64,000 nt of DNA, taken from the NCBI GenBank assembly GCA_036417435.1, contig CM070909.1:13734597-13798596 (forward strand), read 5' to 3'. This document shows positions 1 through 12,094 of this stretch, one piece after another; position 1 is the first letter of the stretch; each line of letters begins with the position of its first letter. The position numbers and the translations under genes were made by a program. The DNA is from Inia geoffrensis (Eukaryota; Chordata; Mammalia; Artiodactyla; Iniidae). The notes beneath the pieces are model-generated. The model did no database searches, was not told the origin of the DNA, and saw nothing but the letters and a program-made list of their open reading frames with translations.

Positions 1-385
1 CCTATCTGTCTCTGATGCCTGCCTGTCCCACCCATCCTCATAGCCTTGGCCAGACAATTCTCCCAACTTTGAGTGTGAACATTGCTATCTATACACCTAG
101 AACTTTCAGTTTCCAGGCTGCTGCAGAGGGAGGGGAAACACAAGCAGAGCCTGCTAGTCTCCAAGAGTCGGGGAGATGATGCTGGGTGTCCTAAAAGGCA
201 AAATGGCTAGAGTTTGCAGGGCAGAGTCCTGGAGAGGAGTGAGCTAAAGCATGAGAGAACTTCAGAGATATGTAAAAGGTCTCATCAAGTATTCAGCTGA
301 GTTTTGAAAGGTGCATGCATGTGAGGAAAATACTCAAGACCAGGGAAAGAACCATAAGAAAGGACTAGAGGACTGAAGCTGTAAT
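1..385. other. Unassigned non-repetitive-looking sequence
   Basis: No open frame of interest, no RNA gene and no repeat family that I recognise. The composition is ordinary mammalian intergenic or intronic DNA. Confidence 0.5.
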
Positions 386-389
386 TTGC

Positions 390-442
390 TATATTAATAG
401 GTTATATCAAAAAAAATCATATGATCATCTCAACAGGAATAG
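390..442 (+). mobile_element. Tiny L1 ORF2 patch
   Basis: About 50 bases contain aaaatcatatgatcatctca, a motif found in the L1 reverse-transcriptase region; the young L1 has its equivalent near 8105-8125. The bases on either side do not continue as L1, so this is a shred rather than a normal 3'-anchored insertion. Confidence 0.4.
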
Positions 443-445
443 ACA

Positions 446-1035
446 GTGAAGAAGGACAGATTACATATGGTCATAAGGCAGCTTTTGCAGGTGATGAATA
501 TGTGCGTTATCCTGATTGTGGTATTGATTTCACAGGTATGTGCTTATGTCAAAACTTAGTAAGTTATATGCTTTAAATATGGGTATTTTATTTTACATCA
601 ATTATATTCCAGTAAAGTTGTCAAAAAGGGTTACTGACTATAGTAGAATAACGATATATTTATATTTGTACAGTAACAATTGAAATATACTAAATATTAA
701 ATATATTTTTATATAGTAAGAATAACAATTACTGTGGATATACAGCACATGTAGAAGTAAAATATAACAGGAACACAAAGGAAAGGAAGGGAGAAAGGTA
801 AATATACTGTTGTAACATTTTTATACTATATATGAAATAGTAGGATATGATTGTAAGCAGACTGCAAAAAGTTTAAAAAGTATATTGTATTTCATAGAGC
901 AATCACTAAAATTTTCAAAAGTGCTGAAAAAGTGCTACAAGCCTAGTGGAGGCAAGATGAAAGCAGAAAAAATACCTAAGTCCAAAGAAGTCAGGAAAAG
1001 AAAATACAAAAGGGAAAAGCAATTGACACAAATAG
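446..1035. other. AT-rich stretch upstream of old L1
   Basis: Very AT-rich with short open frames only. The right part (about 900-1035) may be decayed L1 inter-ORF or ORF1 sequence, because clear L1 endonuclease sequence begins just after it, but I cannot show this. Confidence 0.35.
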
Positions 1036-1440
1036 AAAACAATTAGCAAGATGGTACATTTAAACCTAAGCATATAAATAATTACATTACATATAAAAGG
1101 TTTAAACAATTAAAAAGTGGAGATTGTCAGGCTGAATTTTTTTTTAAAGGCTCAGCTGCATACTAACTCTGAGAAGAAGCCCACTTTAAATATAAAGACA
1201 CAGATGGTTAACACAGAAAGGAGGAAGAAGATATAAAATGCAAATGCTAATCAAAAGAAAGCTAAAATGTCAATATTAATATAAGATTGAGTAGATTTTT
1301 AGAACAAGAAGTTTTTACCAGGTTTAAGAGGAATGTTTCTTAAAGATAGAGACCAATTCACTAAGAAAATATAATAATTATAAATGTATATTAACCTAAT
1401 TACAGAGCCTGAAAATATATAAATCAAGAACTGATAGGAG

Positions 1441-1649
1441 GGGCTTCCCTGGTGGCGCAGCGGTTGAGAGTCAGCCTGACGATGCAGGAGACATGGGTTC
1501 GTGCCCCAGTCTGGGAAGATCCCACATGCCGCGGAGCGGCTAGACCCGTGAGCCATGGCCGCTGGGCCTGCGCGTCCGGAGCCTGTGCTCTGCAACAGGA
1601 GAGGCCACAACAGTGAGAGGCCCACATACCGCAAAAAAAAAAAAAAAAG
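1441..1649 (+). mobile_element. CHRS SINE
   Basis: tRNA-derived SINE with a Pol III A-box-like head (ctggtggcgcagcggttgag), a B-box-like ggttcgtgcc, the CHRS body (gccatggccgctgggcctgc) and a 17-base A tail. It is flanked by a perfect 14-bp target-site duplication, agaactgataggag, at 1427-1440 and 1650-1663. It is inserted in the old L1. Confidence 0.95.
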
Positions 1650-1683
1650 AGAACTGATAGGAGAAATAGAAAAGCCTACAAAC

Positions 1684-2030
1684 TGGGACTTCCCTGGTGG
1701 CACAGTGGTTAAGAATCCGCCTGCCAATGTAGGGGACACAGGTTCAAGCCCTGGTCCGCGAAGATCCCACATGCCGCTGAGCAACTAAGCCCATGAGCCA
1801 CGGCTACTGAGCCTGCGCTCTAGAGCCCATGAGCCACAACTACTGAGTTGCGTGCTACAACTGCTGAAGCCCACGTGCCTAGAGCCCGTGATCTGCAACA
1901 AGAGAAGCCACCACAGTGAGAAGCCCATGCACTGCAACAAATATTAGCCCCCACTCTCCACAACTAGAGAAAGCCTGCACGGCAACAAAGACCCAAAGCA
2001 GCCAAAAAATAAATTAATTTTTTAAAAAAA
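1684..2030 (+). mobile_element. CHR-1-like long SINE
   Basis: tRNA-like head (cttccctggtggcacagtgg, ggttcaagccc) followed by the long body with repeated gagccacaactactga-type modules and gaagacccaa-type tail sequence. It ends in an A-rich tail. The flanking duplication is cctacaaac at 1675-1683 and 2031-2039. It is inserted in the old L1. Confidence 0.92.
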
Positions 2031-3252
2031 CCTACAAACATGTTAGAAATTTAAATACTCCTCTTTTAGTAACAGTAGCACAAGTAGACAGAAATAGCTG
2101 TAGAAGACTTAAACAACACTATCAACCAATTTGACCTGACATTTATAGATCACTATACCCAGTAACAGCAGAATATATATTCCTTTTGAATTCACATGGA
2201 ACATTCACCAAGATGGACTATACTTTTGGATATAAAGCAAATTTCAATAAATTTTGAAGTCTTTAAATCATATATAGTATATTCTCTAACCACAACTAAA
2301 TAAAACTGGAAATCAGTAGCAGAATGATGTCTGGAAAATCTCCAAGTATTTGGAAATTAAATGATATAATTATAAATAACCTAAGGGTCAAAGAATAAAA
2401 CCTAAGAGAAATTAGAAAATATTTGAAGTAAATAAAAACGATAATACATCATATCAAAATTGTGGGATGCAGCTAAAACAGTTCTTAGAGAGAAATGTAG
2501 ATGGTATTAAATGCCTATATTAGAAAAGGAGAAGGGTCTAAATCAATGATCTGAAATTCTTCTATAAGAAACTAGAAACAAGAAGAGCTAAACCCAAAGC
2601 AAACAGAAGAAAGTAAATAATAAATGAAAGTGTAGAAACCAATGAAATACAAAATTTTAAAAATAATACAGAAAACCAGTAAAACCAAAAACCTTTTCTT
2701 TTGAAAGCTTAATAAAATTGATAAGCCTCTAGCCAGACTTAAGAGAGAAAAAAAATCACACGACTTACAAATATCAGGAATGAAGATATTCCTGAGAGGG
2801 AATATTCCAGAGGGGGGCAACACTACTGATTCTAGAGACATAATAAGAAAACACTGTGAATAACTTTATGCCAATAAATTTAATAACTTACAAGAAATGG
2901 ACAAATTCCTTTAAAAAATAAAATAATCAAAGCTCATTCAAGAAGTGGATAAGCTGAATATCCCTATATCTATTAAAGATATTAAATTTGTAGCTACAAA
3001 TCTTTCCACAGAAAAACGTCTAGGCCCAGATGGCTTCAATGGTGAAGCTTTTAAACAAAAATAATACCAATTCTACACAAACACTTAGAGAAAGTAGATG
3101 AAGAAACACTTGCCAACTGATTTTATCAGGTCAGTATTATTCTGAGAGTTAAATCTGATAAAGATATTATAAGAAAAGTATATATCATTATCCCTCATGA
3201 ACATAGATGCAAAAATCCTTTAAAAATATATGTAAAAATCAAATTTGGTAAG

Positions 3253-3300
3253 ATATATATACACACACACATATATATATATGTGTGTGTGTATATATAT
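3253..3300. repeat. (AT/AC/GT) microsatellite, perfect 48-bp palindrome
   Basis: An alternating purine-pyrimidine tract arranged as (AT)4(AC)5(AT)6(GT)5(AT)4. It is exactly self-complementary about 3276/3277, so it could extrude as a cruciform or adopt Z-DNA. It lies in the old L1 just left of the young L1 insertion. Confidence 0.9.
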
Positions 3301-3379
3301 ATATATTTTTTAAAGTACTTTATCCTGGAATCCAAGGTTAGTTCAACATTTGAAAATCAGTCCATATAAAAAATAAAAC

Positions 3380-5425
3380 TGAGTAGTGAGGAAGATGGCG
3401 GAAGAGTAAGACGCGGAGATCACCTTCCTCCCCACAAATACACCAGAAGTACATCTACACGTGGAACAACTCCTACAGAACACCTACTGAACGCTGGCAG
3501 AAGACCTCAGACCTCCCAAAAGGCAAGAAAATCCCCACGTACCTGAGCAGGGAAAAAGAAAAAAGAATAAACAGAGACAAAAGGATAGGGACGGTACCTG
3601 CACCATCGGGAGGGAGCTGTGAAGGAGGAAAGGTTTCCACACACTAGGAAGCCCCTTTGCGGGTGGAGACTGCGGGTGGCAGAGGGGGAAAGCTTCAGAG
3701 CCGCGGAGGAGAGCACAGCAACAGGGGTGCAGAGAGCAAAGCGGAGAGATTCCCGCACAGAGGGTCGGGGCCGACCAGCACTCACCAGCCCGAGAGGCTT
3801 GTCTGCTCCCCCGCCGGGGCAGGCGGGGCTGCGAGCTGAGGCTCAGGCTTTGGGCTTCGGTCGGCACGCAGGGAGAGGACTGGGGTTGGCGGCGTGAACA
3901 CAGCCTGCAGGGGGTTAGTGCACCACGGCTAGCCTGGAGGGAGTCCGGGGAAAAGTCTGCACCTGCTGAAGAGGCAAGAGACTTTTTCTTCCCTCTTTGT
4001 TTCCTGGTGCGCAAGGAGAGGGGATTAAGAGTGCCGCTTAAAGGCGCTCCAGAGATGGGCGCGAGCCGCGGCTAAAAGCACGGACCTCGGAGACGGGCAT
4101 GAGACGCTAAGGCTGCTGCTGCCGCCACCAAGAAGCCTGTGTGCAAGCACAGGGCACTATCCACACCCCCCTTCCGGGGAGCCTGTGCAGCCTACCACGG
4201 CCAGGGTCCCGGGATCCAGGGACAACCTCCCTGGGAGAACACACAGAGCACCTCAGGCTGGTGCAACATCACGCCAGCCTCTGCCACTGCAGGCTCGCCC
4301 CGCACTCTGTACCCCTCCCTCCCTCCGGCCTGAGTGAGCCAGAGCCCCTGAATCAGCGGCTCCTTTAACCCCGTCCTGTCTGAGCGAAGAACCAGACGCC
4401 CTCCGGCGACCTACATGCAGAGGCGGGGCCAAATCCAAAGCTGAGCCCCGGGAGCTGTGAGAACAAAAAAGAGAAAGGGAAATCTCTCCCAGCAGCCTCA
4501 GAAGCAGCGGATTAAAGCTCCACAATCAACTTGATGTACCCTGCCTCTGTGGAATACATGAACAATGAATCATCCCAAATTGAGGAGGTGGACATTGAGA
4601 GCATGATTTTTTCCCCTTTTCCTCTTTTTGTGAGTGTGTATGTTTATGCTTCTTGGTGAGATTTTGTCTGTATAGCTTTGCTTCCACCATTTCTCCTAGG
4701 GTTCTATCCGTCCATTTCTTTCTTTTCTTTTCTTTTTAAAAAATATTTCTTTTCTTAATAATTAATTTTTATTTTAATAACTTTATTTTTTTATCTTACT
4801 TTATCTTCTTTCTTTCTTTCTTTCCTTCCCTCCTTCCTTCCATCCTTCCTCCCTACCTCCCTCACTTTCTTTCTCTCTTTCTTTCTTTCTTTCTTTCTTT
4901 CTACTTTTTCTCCCTTTTATTCTGAGCCATGTGGATGAAAGGCTCTTGGTGCTGCAGCCAGGAGTCAGTGCTGTGCCTCTGAGGTGGGAGAGCCAACTTC
5001 AGGACACTGGTCCACAATAGACCTCCCAGCTCCACATGATATCAAATGGCGAAAATCTCCCAGAGATCTCCATCTCAACACCAACACCCAGCTTCACTCA
5101 ACGACCAGCAAGCTACAGTGCTGGACACCCTATGCCAAACAACTAGCAAGACAGGAACACAACCCCACCCATTAGCAGAGAGGCTGCCTAAAATCATAAG
5201 AAGTCCACAGACACCCCCAAAACATACCACCAGACGTGGACCTGCCCACCAGAAAGACAAGATCCAGCCTCATCCACCAGAACACAGGCACTAGTCCCCT
5301 CCACCAGGAAGCCTACACAACCCACTGAACCAACTTTAGCCACTGGAGACAGACACCAAAAACAACGGGAACTACAAACCTGCAGCCTGCAAAAAAGAGA
5401 CCCCAAACACATTAAGATAAGCAAA
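3380..5425 (+). promoter_or_regulatory. L1 copy 1 5' UTR (promoter region)
   Basis: A 2-kb GC- and CpG-richer segment precedes ORF1. In L1 elements this region holds the internal Pol II promoter. It begins with the purine-rich gaggaagatggcggaagag. Open frames of 60-176 codons on both strands here lack any recognisable domain and are most simply due to low stop-codon density in GC-rich sequence. The 3' part holds a polypyrimidine CTTT tract. Confidence 0.7.
4715..4911 (+). repeat. CTTT/CCTT pyrimidine tract in the L1 5' UTR
   Basis: Low-complexity T/C run, first T-rich and then (CTTT)n with CCTT interruptions, inside the L1 5' UTR. It is likely length-variable. Confidence 0.85.
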
Positions 5426-6287
5426 ATGAGAAGACAGAAAAACAAACAGCAGATGAAGGAGCAAGATAAAAACCCACCAGACCTAACAAATGAAGAGGAA
5501 ATAGGCAGTCTACCTGAAAAAGAATTCAGAATAATCTTGGAAATAGAATAGACAAAATGCAAGAAACATTTAACAAGGACCTAGAAGAACTAAAGATGAA
5601 ACAAGCAACGATGAACAGCACAATAAATGAAATGAAAAATACTCTAGATGGGATCAATAGCAGAATAGCTGAGGCAGAAGAACGGATAAGTGACCTGGAA
5701 GATAAAATAGTGGAAATAACTACTGCAGAGCAGAATAAAGAAAAAAGAATGAAAAGAACTGAGGACAGTCTCAGAGACCTCTGGGACAACATCAAATGCA
5801 CCAACATTCGAATTACAGGGGTTCCAGAAGAAGAAGAGAAAAAGAAAGGGACTGAGAAAATATTTGAAGAGATTATAGTTAAAAACTTCCCTAATATAGG
5901 AAAGGAAATAGTTAAACAAGTCCAGGAAGCACAGAGAGTCCCATCCAAGGAGAAATACGCCAAGACACATATTAATCAAACTGTCAAAAATTAAATACAA
6001 AGAAAACATATTAAAAGCAGCAAGGGAAAAACCAACAAATAACACAAAAGGGAATCCCCATAAGGTTAACAGCTGATCTTTCAGCAGAAACTCTGCAAGC
6101 CAGAAGGGACTGGCAGGACATACTGAAAGTGATGAAGGAGAAAAACCTGCAACCAAGATTACTCTACCCAGCAAGGATCTCATTCAGATTTGATGGAGAA
6201 ATTAAAAGCTTTACAGAAAAGCAAAAGCTGAGAGAGTTCAGCACCACCAAACCAGATTTACAACAAATGCTAAAGGAACTTCTCTAG
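5426..6287 (+). pseudogene. L1 copy 1 ORF1 (ORF1p relic)
   Basis: ORF1p is the L1 RNA-binding chaperone that packages L1 RNA. The start ATG at 5426 begins MRRQKNKQQMKEQDKNPPDL and the frame stops soon after 5545. A small deletion near 5533 shifts the frame, so the coiled-coil and RRM part continues in another frame from MQETFNKDLEELKMKQATMN (5557-5996). The heptad-rich region (INSRIAEAEERISDLEDKI) and the RRM core (NIRITGVPEEEE) are recognisable. A further shift near 5985 and one near 6035 break the C-terminal domain, whose nucleotide sequence still runs to the terminal stop at 6285-6287. It cannot make full-length protein. Confidence 0.9.
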
Positions 6288-6345
6288 GCAAGAAACACAA
6301 GAGAAGGAAAAGACCTACAATAATGAACCCAAAACAATTAAGAAA

Positions 6346-9300
6346 ATGGGAATAGGGACATACATATTGATAATTACCTTAAATGTAAATGGACTAAATG
6401 CTCCCACCAAAAGACACAGATTGGCTGAATGGATACAAAAACAAGACCCATATATCTGCTGTCTACAAGAGACCCACTTCAGACCTAGAGACACATACAG
6501 ACTGAAAGTGAGGGGATGGAAAAAGATATTTCATGCAACTGGAAACCAAAAGAAAGCTGGAGTAGCAATTCTCATATCAGACAAAATAGACTTTAAAATA
6601 AAGACTGTTAGAAGAGACAAAGAAGGACACTACAGAATGACCAAGGTATCGATCCAAGAAGAAGATATAACAATTGTAAATATTTATGCACCCAACATAG
6701 GAGTACCTCAATACGTAAGGCAAATACTAACAGCCATAAAAGGGGAAATCGACAGTAACACATTGATAGTAGGGGACTTTAACACCCCACTTTCACCGAT
6801 GGACAGATCATCCAAAATGAAAATAAATAAGGAAACACAAGCTTTAAATGATACATTAAACAAGATGGACTTAATTGATATTTATAGGACATTCCATCCA
6901 AAAACAACAGAATACACATTTTTCTCAAGTGCTCATGGAACATTCTCCAGGATAGATCATATCTTGGGTCACAAATCAAGCCTTGGTAAATTTAAGAAAA
7001 TTGAAATTGTATCAAGTATCTTTTCTGACCACAGTGCTGTGAGACTAGATATCAATTACAGGAAAAGATCTGTAAAAAATACAAACACATGGAGGCTAAA
7101 CAATACACTACTTAATAACGAAGTGATCACTGAAGAAATCAAAGAGGAAATTTAAAAATACCTAGAAACAAATGACCATAGAGACACAACGGCCCAAAAC
7201 CTATGGCATGCAGCAAAATCACTTCTAAGAGGGAAGTTTATAGCAATACAATCCTACCTTAAGAAACAGGAAACATCTCAAATAAACAACCTAACCTTGC
7301 ACCTAAAGCAATTAGAGAAAGAAGAACAAAAAAACCCCAAAGTTAGCAGAAGGAAAGAAATCATAAAAATCAGATCAGAAATAAATGAAAAAGAAATGAA
7401 GGAAAGGATAGCAAAGGTCAATAAAACTAAAAGCTGGTTCTTTGAGAAGATAAAATTGATAAACCATTAGCCAGACTCATCAAGAAAAAAAGGGAGAAGA
7501 CTCAAATCAATAGAATTAGAAATGAAAAAGGAGAAGTAACAACTGACACTGCAGAAATACAAAAGATCATGAGAGATTACTACAAGCAACTCTATGCCAA
7601 TAAAATGGACAACCTGGAAGAAATGGACAAATGCTTAGAAATCCACAACCTGCCAAGACTGATAGAAAATATGAAGAGACCAATCACAAGCACTGAAATT
7701 GAAACTGTGATTAAAAATCTTCCAACAAATAAAAGGCCAGGAGCAGATGGCTTCACAGGCGAATTCTATCAAACATTTAGAGAAGAACTAACACCTATCC
7801 TTCTCAAACTCTTCCAAAATATAGCAGAGGGAGGAACACTCCCAAACTCATTCTGCGAGGCCACCATCACCTTGATACCAAAACCAGACAAGGAGGTCAC
7901 AAAGAAAGAAAAAAACTACAGGCCAATATCACTGATGAACATACATGCAAAAATCCTCAACAAAATACTAGCAAACAGAATCCAAAAGCACATTAAAAGG
8001 ATCATACACCATGATCAAGTGGGGTTTATTCCAGGAATGCAAGGATTCTTCAATATATGTAAATCAATCAATGTGATACACCATATTAACAAACTGAAGG
8101 AGAAAAACCATATGATCATCTCAATAGATGCAGAGAAAGCTTTAGACAAAATTCAACACCCATTTATGATAAAAACCCTGCAGAAAGTAGGCATAGAGGG
8201 AACTTTCCTCAACATAATAAAGGCCATATATGACAAACCCACAGCCAACATCATCCTCAATGGTGAGAAACTGAAAGCATTTCCACTAAGATCAGGAACA
8301 AGACAAGGTTGCCCACTCTCACCACTCTTATTCAACATAGCTTTGGAAGTTTTAGCCACAGCAATCAGAGAACAAAAGGAAATAAAAGGAATCCAAATCA
8401 GAAAAGAAGAAGTAAAGCTGTCACTGTTTGCAGATGACATGATACTATACATAGAGAATCCTAAAGATGCTACCAGAAAACTACTAGAGCTAATCAATGA
8501 ATTTGGTAAAGTAGCAGGATACAAAATTAATGCACAGAAATCTCTGGCATTCCTATACACTAATGATGAAAAATCTGAAAGTGAAATCAAGAAAACACTC
8601 CTATTTACCATTACAACAAAAGAATAAAATATCTAGGAATAAACCTACCTAAGGAGACAAAAGACCTGTATGCAGAAAATTATAAGACACTGATGAAAGA
8701 AATTAAAGATGACACAAATAGATGGAGAGATATACCATGTTCTTGGATTGGAAGAATCAGCATTGTGAAAATGACTCTACTACCCAGAGCAATCTACAGA
8801 TTCAATGCAATCCCTATCAAACTACCACTGGCATTTTTCACAGAACTAGAACAAAAAATTTCACAATTTGTATAGAAATACAAAAGACCCTGAATAGCCA
8901 AAGCAATCTTGAGAATGAAAAATGGAGCTGGGGGAATCAGGCTCCCTGACTTCAGACTATACTACAAAGCTACAGTAATCAAGACAGTATGGTACTGGCA
9001 CAAAAACAGAAACATAGATCAATGGAACAGGATAGAAAGCCCAGAGATAAACCCACACACATACGGTCACCTTATCTTTGATAAAGGAGGAAGGAATGTA
9101 CAGGGGAGAAAGGACAGCCTCTTCAATAAGTGGTGCTGGGAAAACTGGACAGGTACGTGTAAAAGTGTGAGATCAGATCACTCCCTAACACCATACACAA
9201 AAATAAGCTCAAAATGGATTAAAGACCTAAATATAAGGCCAGAAACTATCCAAGTCTTAGAGGAAAACATAGGCAGAACACTCTATGACATAAATCACCG

Positions 9301-10139
9301 CAAGATCCTTTTTGACCCACCTCCTAGAGAAATGGAAATAAAAACAAAAATAAACAAATGGGACCTAAAGCTTTTGCACAGCAAAGGAAACCATAAACAA
9401 GACCAAAAGACAACCCTCAGAATGGGAGAAAATATTTGCAAATGAAGCAACTGACAAAGGATTAATCTCCAAAATTTATAAGCAGCTCATGCAGCTCAAT
9501 AACAAAAAAACAAACAACCCAATCCAAAAATGGGCAGAAGACCTAAATAGACATTTCTCCAAAGAAGATACACAGACTGCCAACAAACACATGAAAGAAT
9601 GCTCAACATCATTAATCATTAGAGAAATGCAAATCAAAACTACAATGAGATATCATCTCACACCAGTTAGAATGGCCATCATCAAAAAATCTAGAAACAA
9701 TAAATGCTGGAGAGGGTGTGGAGAAAAGGGAACCCTCTTGCACTGCTGGTGGGAATATGAATTGGTACAGCCACTGTGGAGAACAGTATGGAGGTTCCTT
9801 AAAAAACTAAAAATAGAACTACCATATGACCCAGCAATCCCACTACTGGGCATATACCCTGAGAAAACCATAATTCAAAAAGAGTCGTGTACCAAAATGT
9901 TCATTGCAGCTCTATTTACAATAGCCCGGAGATGGAAACAACCTAAGTGTCCATCATCGGATGAACTGATAAAGAAGATGTGGCACATATATACAATGGA
10001 ATATTACTCAGTCATTAAAAGAAACGAAATTGAGCTATTTGTAATGAGGTGGATGGAACTAGAGTCTGTCATTCAGAGTGAAGTTAGTCAGAAAGAGAAA
10101 GACAAATACCGTATGCTAACACATATATATGGAATTTAA
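6346..10139 (+). pseudogene. L1 copy 1 ORF2 (endonuclease-reverse transcriptase relic)
   Basis: ORF2p nicks target DNA and reverse-transcribes L1 RNA. The first open block (6346-7155, 269 codons) is an intact apurinic-type endonuclease domain: Asn13 (TLNVNG), Glu42 (CCLQETHF), the GDFNTPL Asp/Asn pair near residue 144 and the terminal SDHSAV His. It ends in TAA at 7153 where the frame otherwise continues (probable AAA to TAA). A short deletion near 7455 shifts the frame. The RT block (7569-8627) keeps the FADD catalytic box at 8427-8438 and ends at a one-base loss near 8617. TAG at 8873 and TGA at 8891 follow. Later blocks (8909-9445 and 9489-10139) hold the C-terminal Cys-rich region ([16 protein letters not shown]). 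Confidence 0.93.
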
Positions 10140-10530
10140 GAAAAAAAAATGTCCTGAAGAACCTAGAGGTAAGACAGGAATAAAGATACAGACCTACTAG
10201 AGAATGGACTTGAGGATATGGGGAGGGGGAAGGGTAAGCTGTGACAAAGCGAGAGAGTGGCATGGACATATATACACTACCAAACGTAAGGTAGATAGCT
10301 AGCGGGAAGCAGCCGCATAGCACAGGGAGATCAGCTTGGTGCTTTGTGACCACCTAGAGGGGTGGTATAGGGAGGATGGGAGGGAGGGAGACGCAAGAGG
10401 GAAGAGATATGGGAACATATGTATATGTATAACTGATTCACTTTGTTATAAAGCAGAAACTAACACACCATTGTAAAGCAATTATACTCCAATAAAGATG
10501 TAAAAAGTAAAATAAAATAAGAAATAAAAA
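10140..10530 (+). mobile_element. L1 copy 1 3' UTR and A-rich tail
   Basis: Follows the ORF2 stop at 10137-10139. It contains a G-rich segment, the phrase ctttgttataaagcagaaac, a polyadenylation signal within ccaataaagatg near 10490, and an A-rich tail mixed with G and T up to the junction with the old L1. Confidence 0.85.
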
Positions 10531-10540
10531 AAAGTAAAAC

Positions 10541-12070
10541 CATATGATTATCTTCAGAGTGGCAGTAAAGCATTAGACAAAATTCAATACCCATTCATGA
10601 TAAAAACAAACAAACAAACAAAGAAAAAAAAGCTTTCAACAAACTAAGAATAGAACAGAATTTTCAGAACCTGATAAAGGGTGTCTTGAAAAACATACAG
10701 CTAAGCTAATATCACTTAAAGGAGAAAGACTGAATCCCTTCCCCCTAAGATCAGGAAGCATGTCCACTCTCTCCACCTTCATTTAACACTGTACTGAAGA
10801 TTCTAGCTAGAGGAATAAAGCAAGAAAAAGAAGGAAAATGAATACATTTTGGAAAGGAAGTAGAACTGTCCTTATTTGCAGACAACATGATTATCTATAT
10901 AAGAAGTCCCATGGAATTAAATAAAAGTGAGTTTAACAATGTCTCAGAATAGAAAGCCACTATTCATAAATTAATTCTATTTCTATATGTCAACAACAAA
11001 CAACTGAAAATTAAAATTTTCTAAAGTAACATTTCTTATAACATTAAAAATATGAAATATTTAGGGACAAATAAGTAAATATGTGTAAGACTGATACACT
11101 GAAACCTACAAAGCATTACTGAGAAGAAGTAAAGAAGACTCAAGTAAGTAGAAATAATGCCATGCTTATGGATTAGAAGGCCCAGTATTGTTAAGACGTC
11201 GATTTTCGCCAGATTGAAAGACAGATTCAATTTCAATCCCAATCAAAAATCTCCACAGGCTTTTTAGAAATTAACATGCTGGTTCTTAAAATGTATAGGG
11301 AAATACAAAGGATCTAGAAGAGCCAAAATAGTTTTTAAAATAAGAACAAGTCTGTAAGTCTTACAATGCCTGATTTCAAGATTTAAAATAAAGTTACAGT
11401 GATCGAGACCATGTGTATTGACATAAGGGTAGACACACAGACCAATGCAACAGAATAGAGATACAGAAAAAGACACACACTTATGGTCAATTAATTTTCA
11501 AAAGAATACCAAGATAATGTAATGGGGAATGATGATCCTTTCAACAAATGGTGCTGGAAACGTTGGCTATCCATATGCAAAAAGTGAACCTCAAGATGGT
11601 TGCTCAAACAGTTAAACATGAAATTATCTTATTATGATCCAGCAATCCCACTTCTACCTATATATCCAAAAGAATTGAAAGCAGGGACTCAAACAGATTT
11701 ACCCCAATGTTCATAGTAGCATTATTCACAATAGCCCAAACATGGAAACAACCGAAGTACCCATCAACAAATGAATGGATTTTAAAATTTTGCTATATAC
11801 ATACATTGAAACGTTATTCACCCTTAAAAAAGAATAAAATTCAGATATATGCTACAACATGGAGGAACCTTGAAAACATTATGCTAAGTGAAAGAAATCA
11901 TGCACAAAATGACAAACATGGTATGGACTCATTTATATGAGATACCTAGAATAGATAAGTTCATAGAGACAGAAAATAGAATAGAGGATGGGGAGGGGAA
12001 ATGGAAATTATTGTTTAATAGGTACAGAGTTTCTATTCGGAATGATGAAAAAGTTCTGGAAATTGAGAAT
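10541..12070 (+). mobile_element. Old L1 ORF2, right half
   Basis: Resumes the old L1 with catatgattatctt, agcattagacaaaattcaat and the reverse-transcriptase core. The catalytic box reads F-A-D-N (10875-10886), so the second catalytic aspartate is replaced. It continues through the C-terminal region (ccagcaatcccacttctacc, caatagcccaaacatggaaa) and into a 3' UTR segment with tgatgaaaaagttctgg, where it is truncated. There is no poly(A) tail at the break. Confidence 0.85.
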
Positions 12071-12094
12071 TGAATTCTTGAAATCTTAGAATCC

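Larger units (their letters stand above)
1040..3379 (+). mobile_element. Old L1 (L1M-like) ORF2, left half
   Basis: Decayed sense-strand L1 ORF2. Endonuclease-region phrases (cccactttaaatataaagac, catggaacattcaccaagat) are followed in order by the linker and the start of the reverse-transcriptase domain. No long open frame survives. It is interrupted by two SINEs (1441-1649 and 1684-2030) and then by a young L1 at 3380. The same element resumes at about 10541, inside the reverse-transcriptase domain. The divergence points to an old, mammal-wide L1 subfamily; I cannot name the subfamily without alignment. Confidence 0.8.
3380..10530 (+). mobile_element. Near full-length young L1 (copy 1)
   Basis: About 7.1 kb with the full L1 order: a GC-rich 5' UTR starting gaggaagatggcggaagag, ORF1, ORF2, a 3' UTR and an A-rich tail. 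It sits inside the reverse-transcriptase region of an older L1, whose halves lie at 1040-3379 and 10541-12070. A candidate short target-site duplication is aaaataaaac (3370-3379) and aaagtaaaac (10531-10540), with one mismatch. Several stops and frameshifts in both ORFs make it non-autonomous. It is much less decayed than the host L1, consistent with a cetartiodactyl-lineage L1 subfamily. Confidence 0.95.

Noticed and set aside
3484..4014. 176-codon minus-strand frame
   Set aside because: Lies antisense in the GC-rich L1 5' UTR. Overlapping frames on both strands there show it is due to low stop density.
5526..6183. 145- and 179-codon minus-strand frames over L1 ORF1
   Set aside because: Antisense shadows of ORF1. 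Their hydrophobic composition is the complement of Lys/Glu-rich ORF1p sequence.
8153..8611. 152-codon minus-strand frame
   Set aside because: Antisense shadow of the L1 reverse-transcriptase domain.
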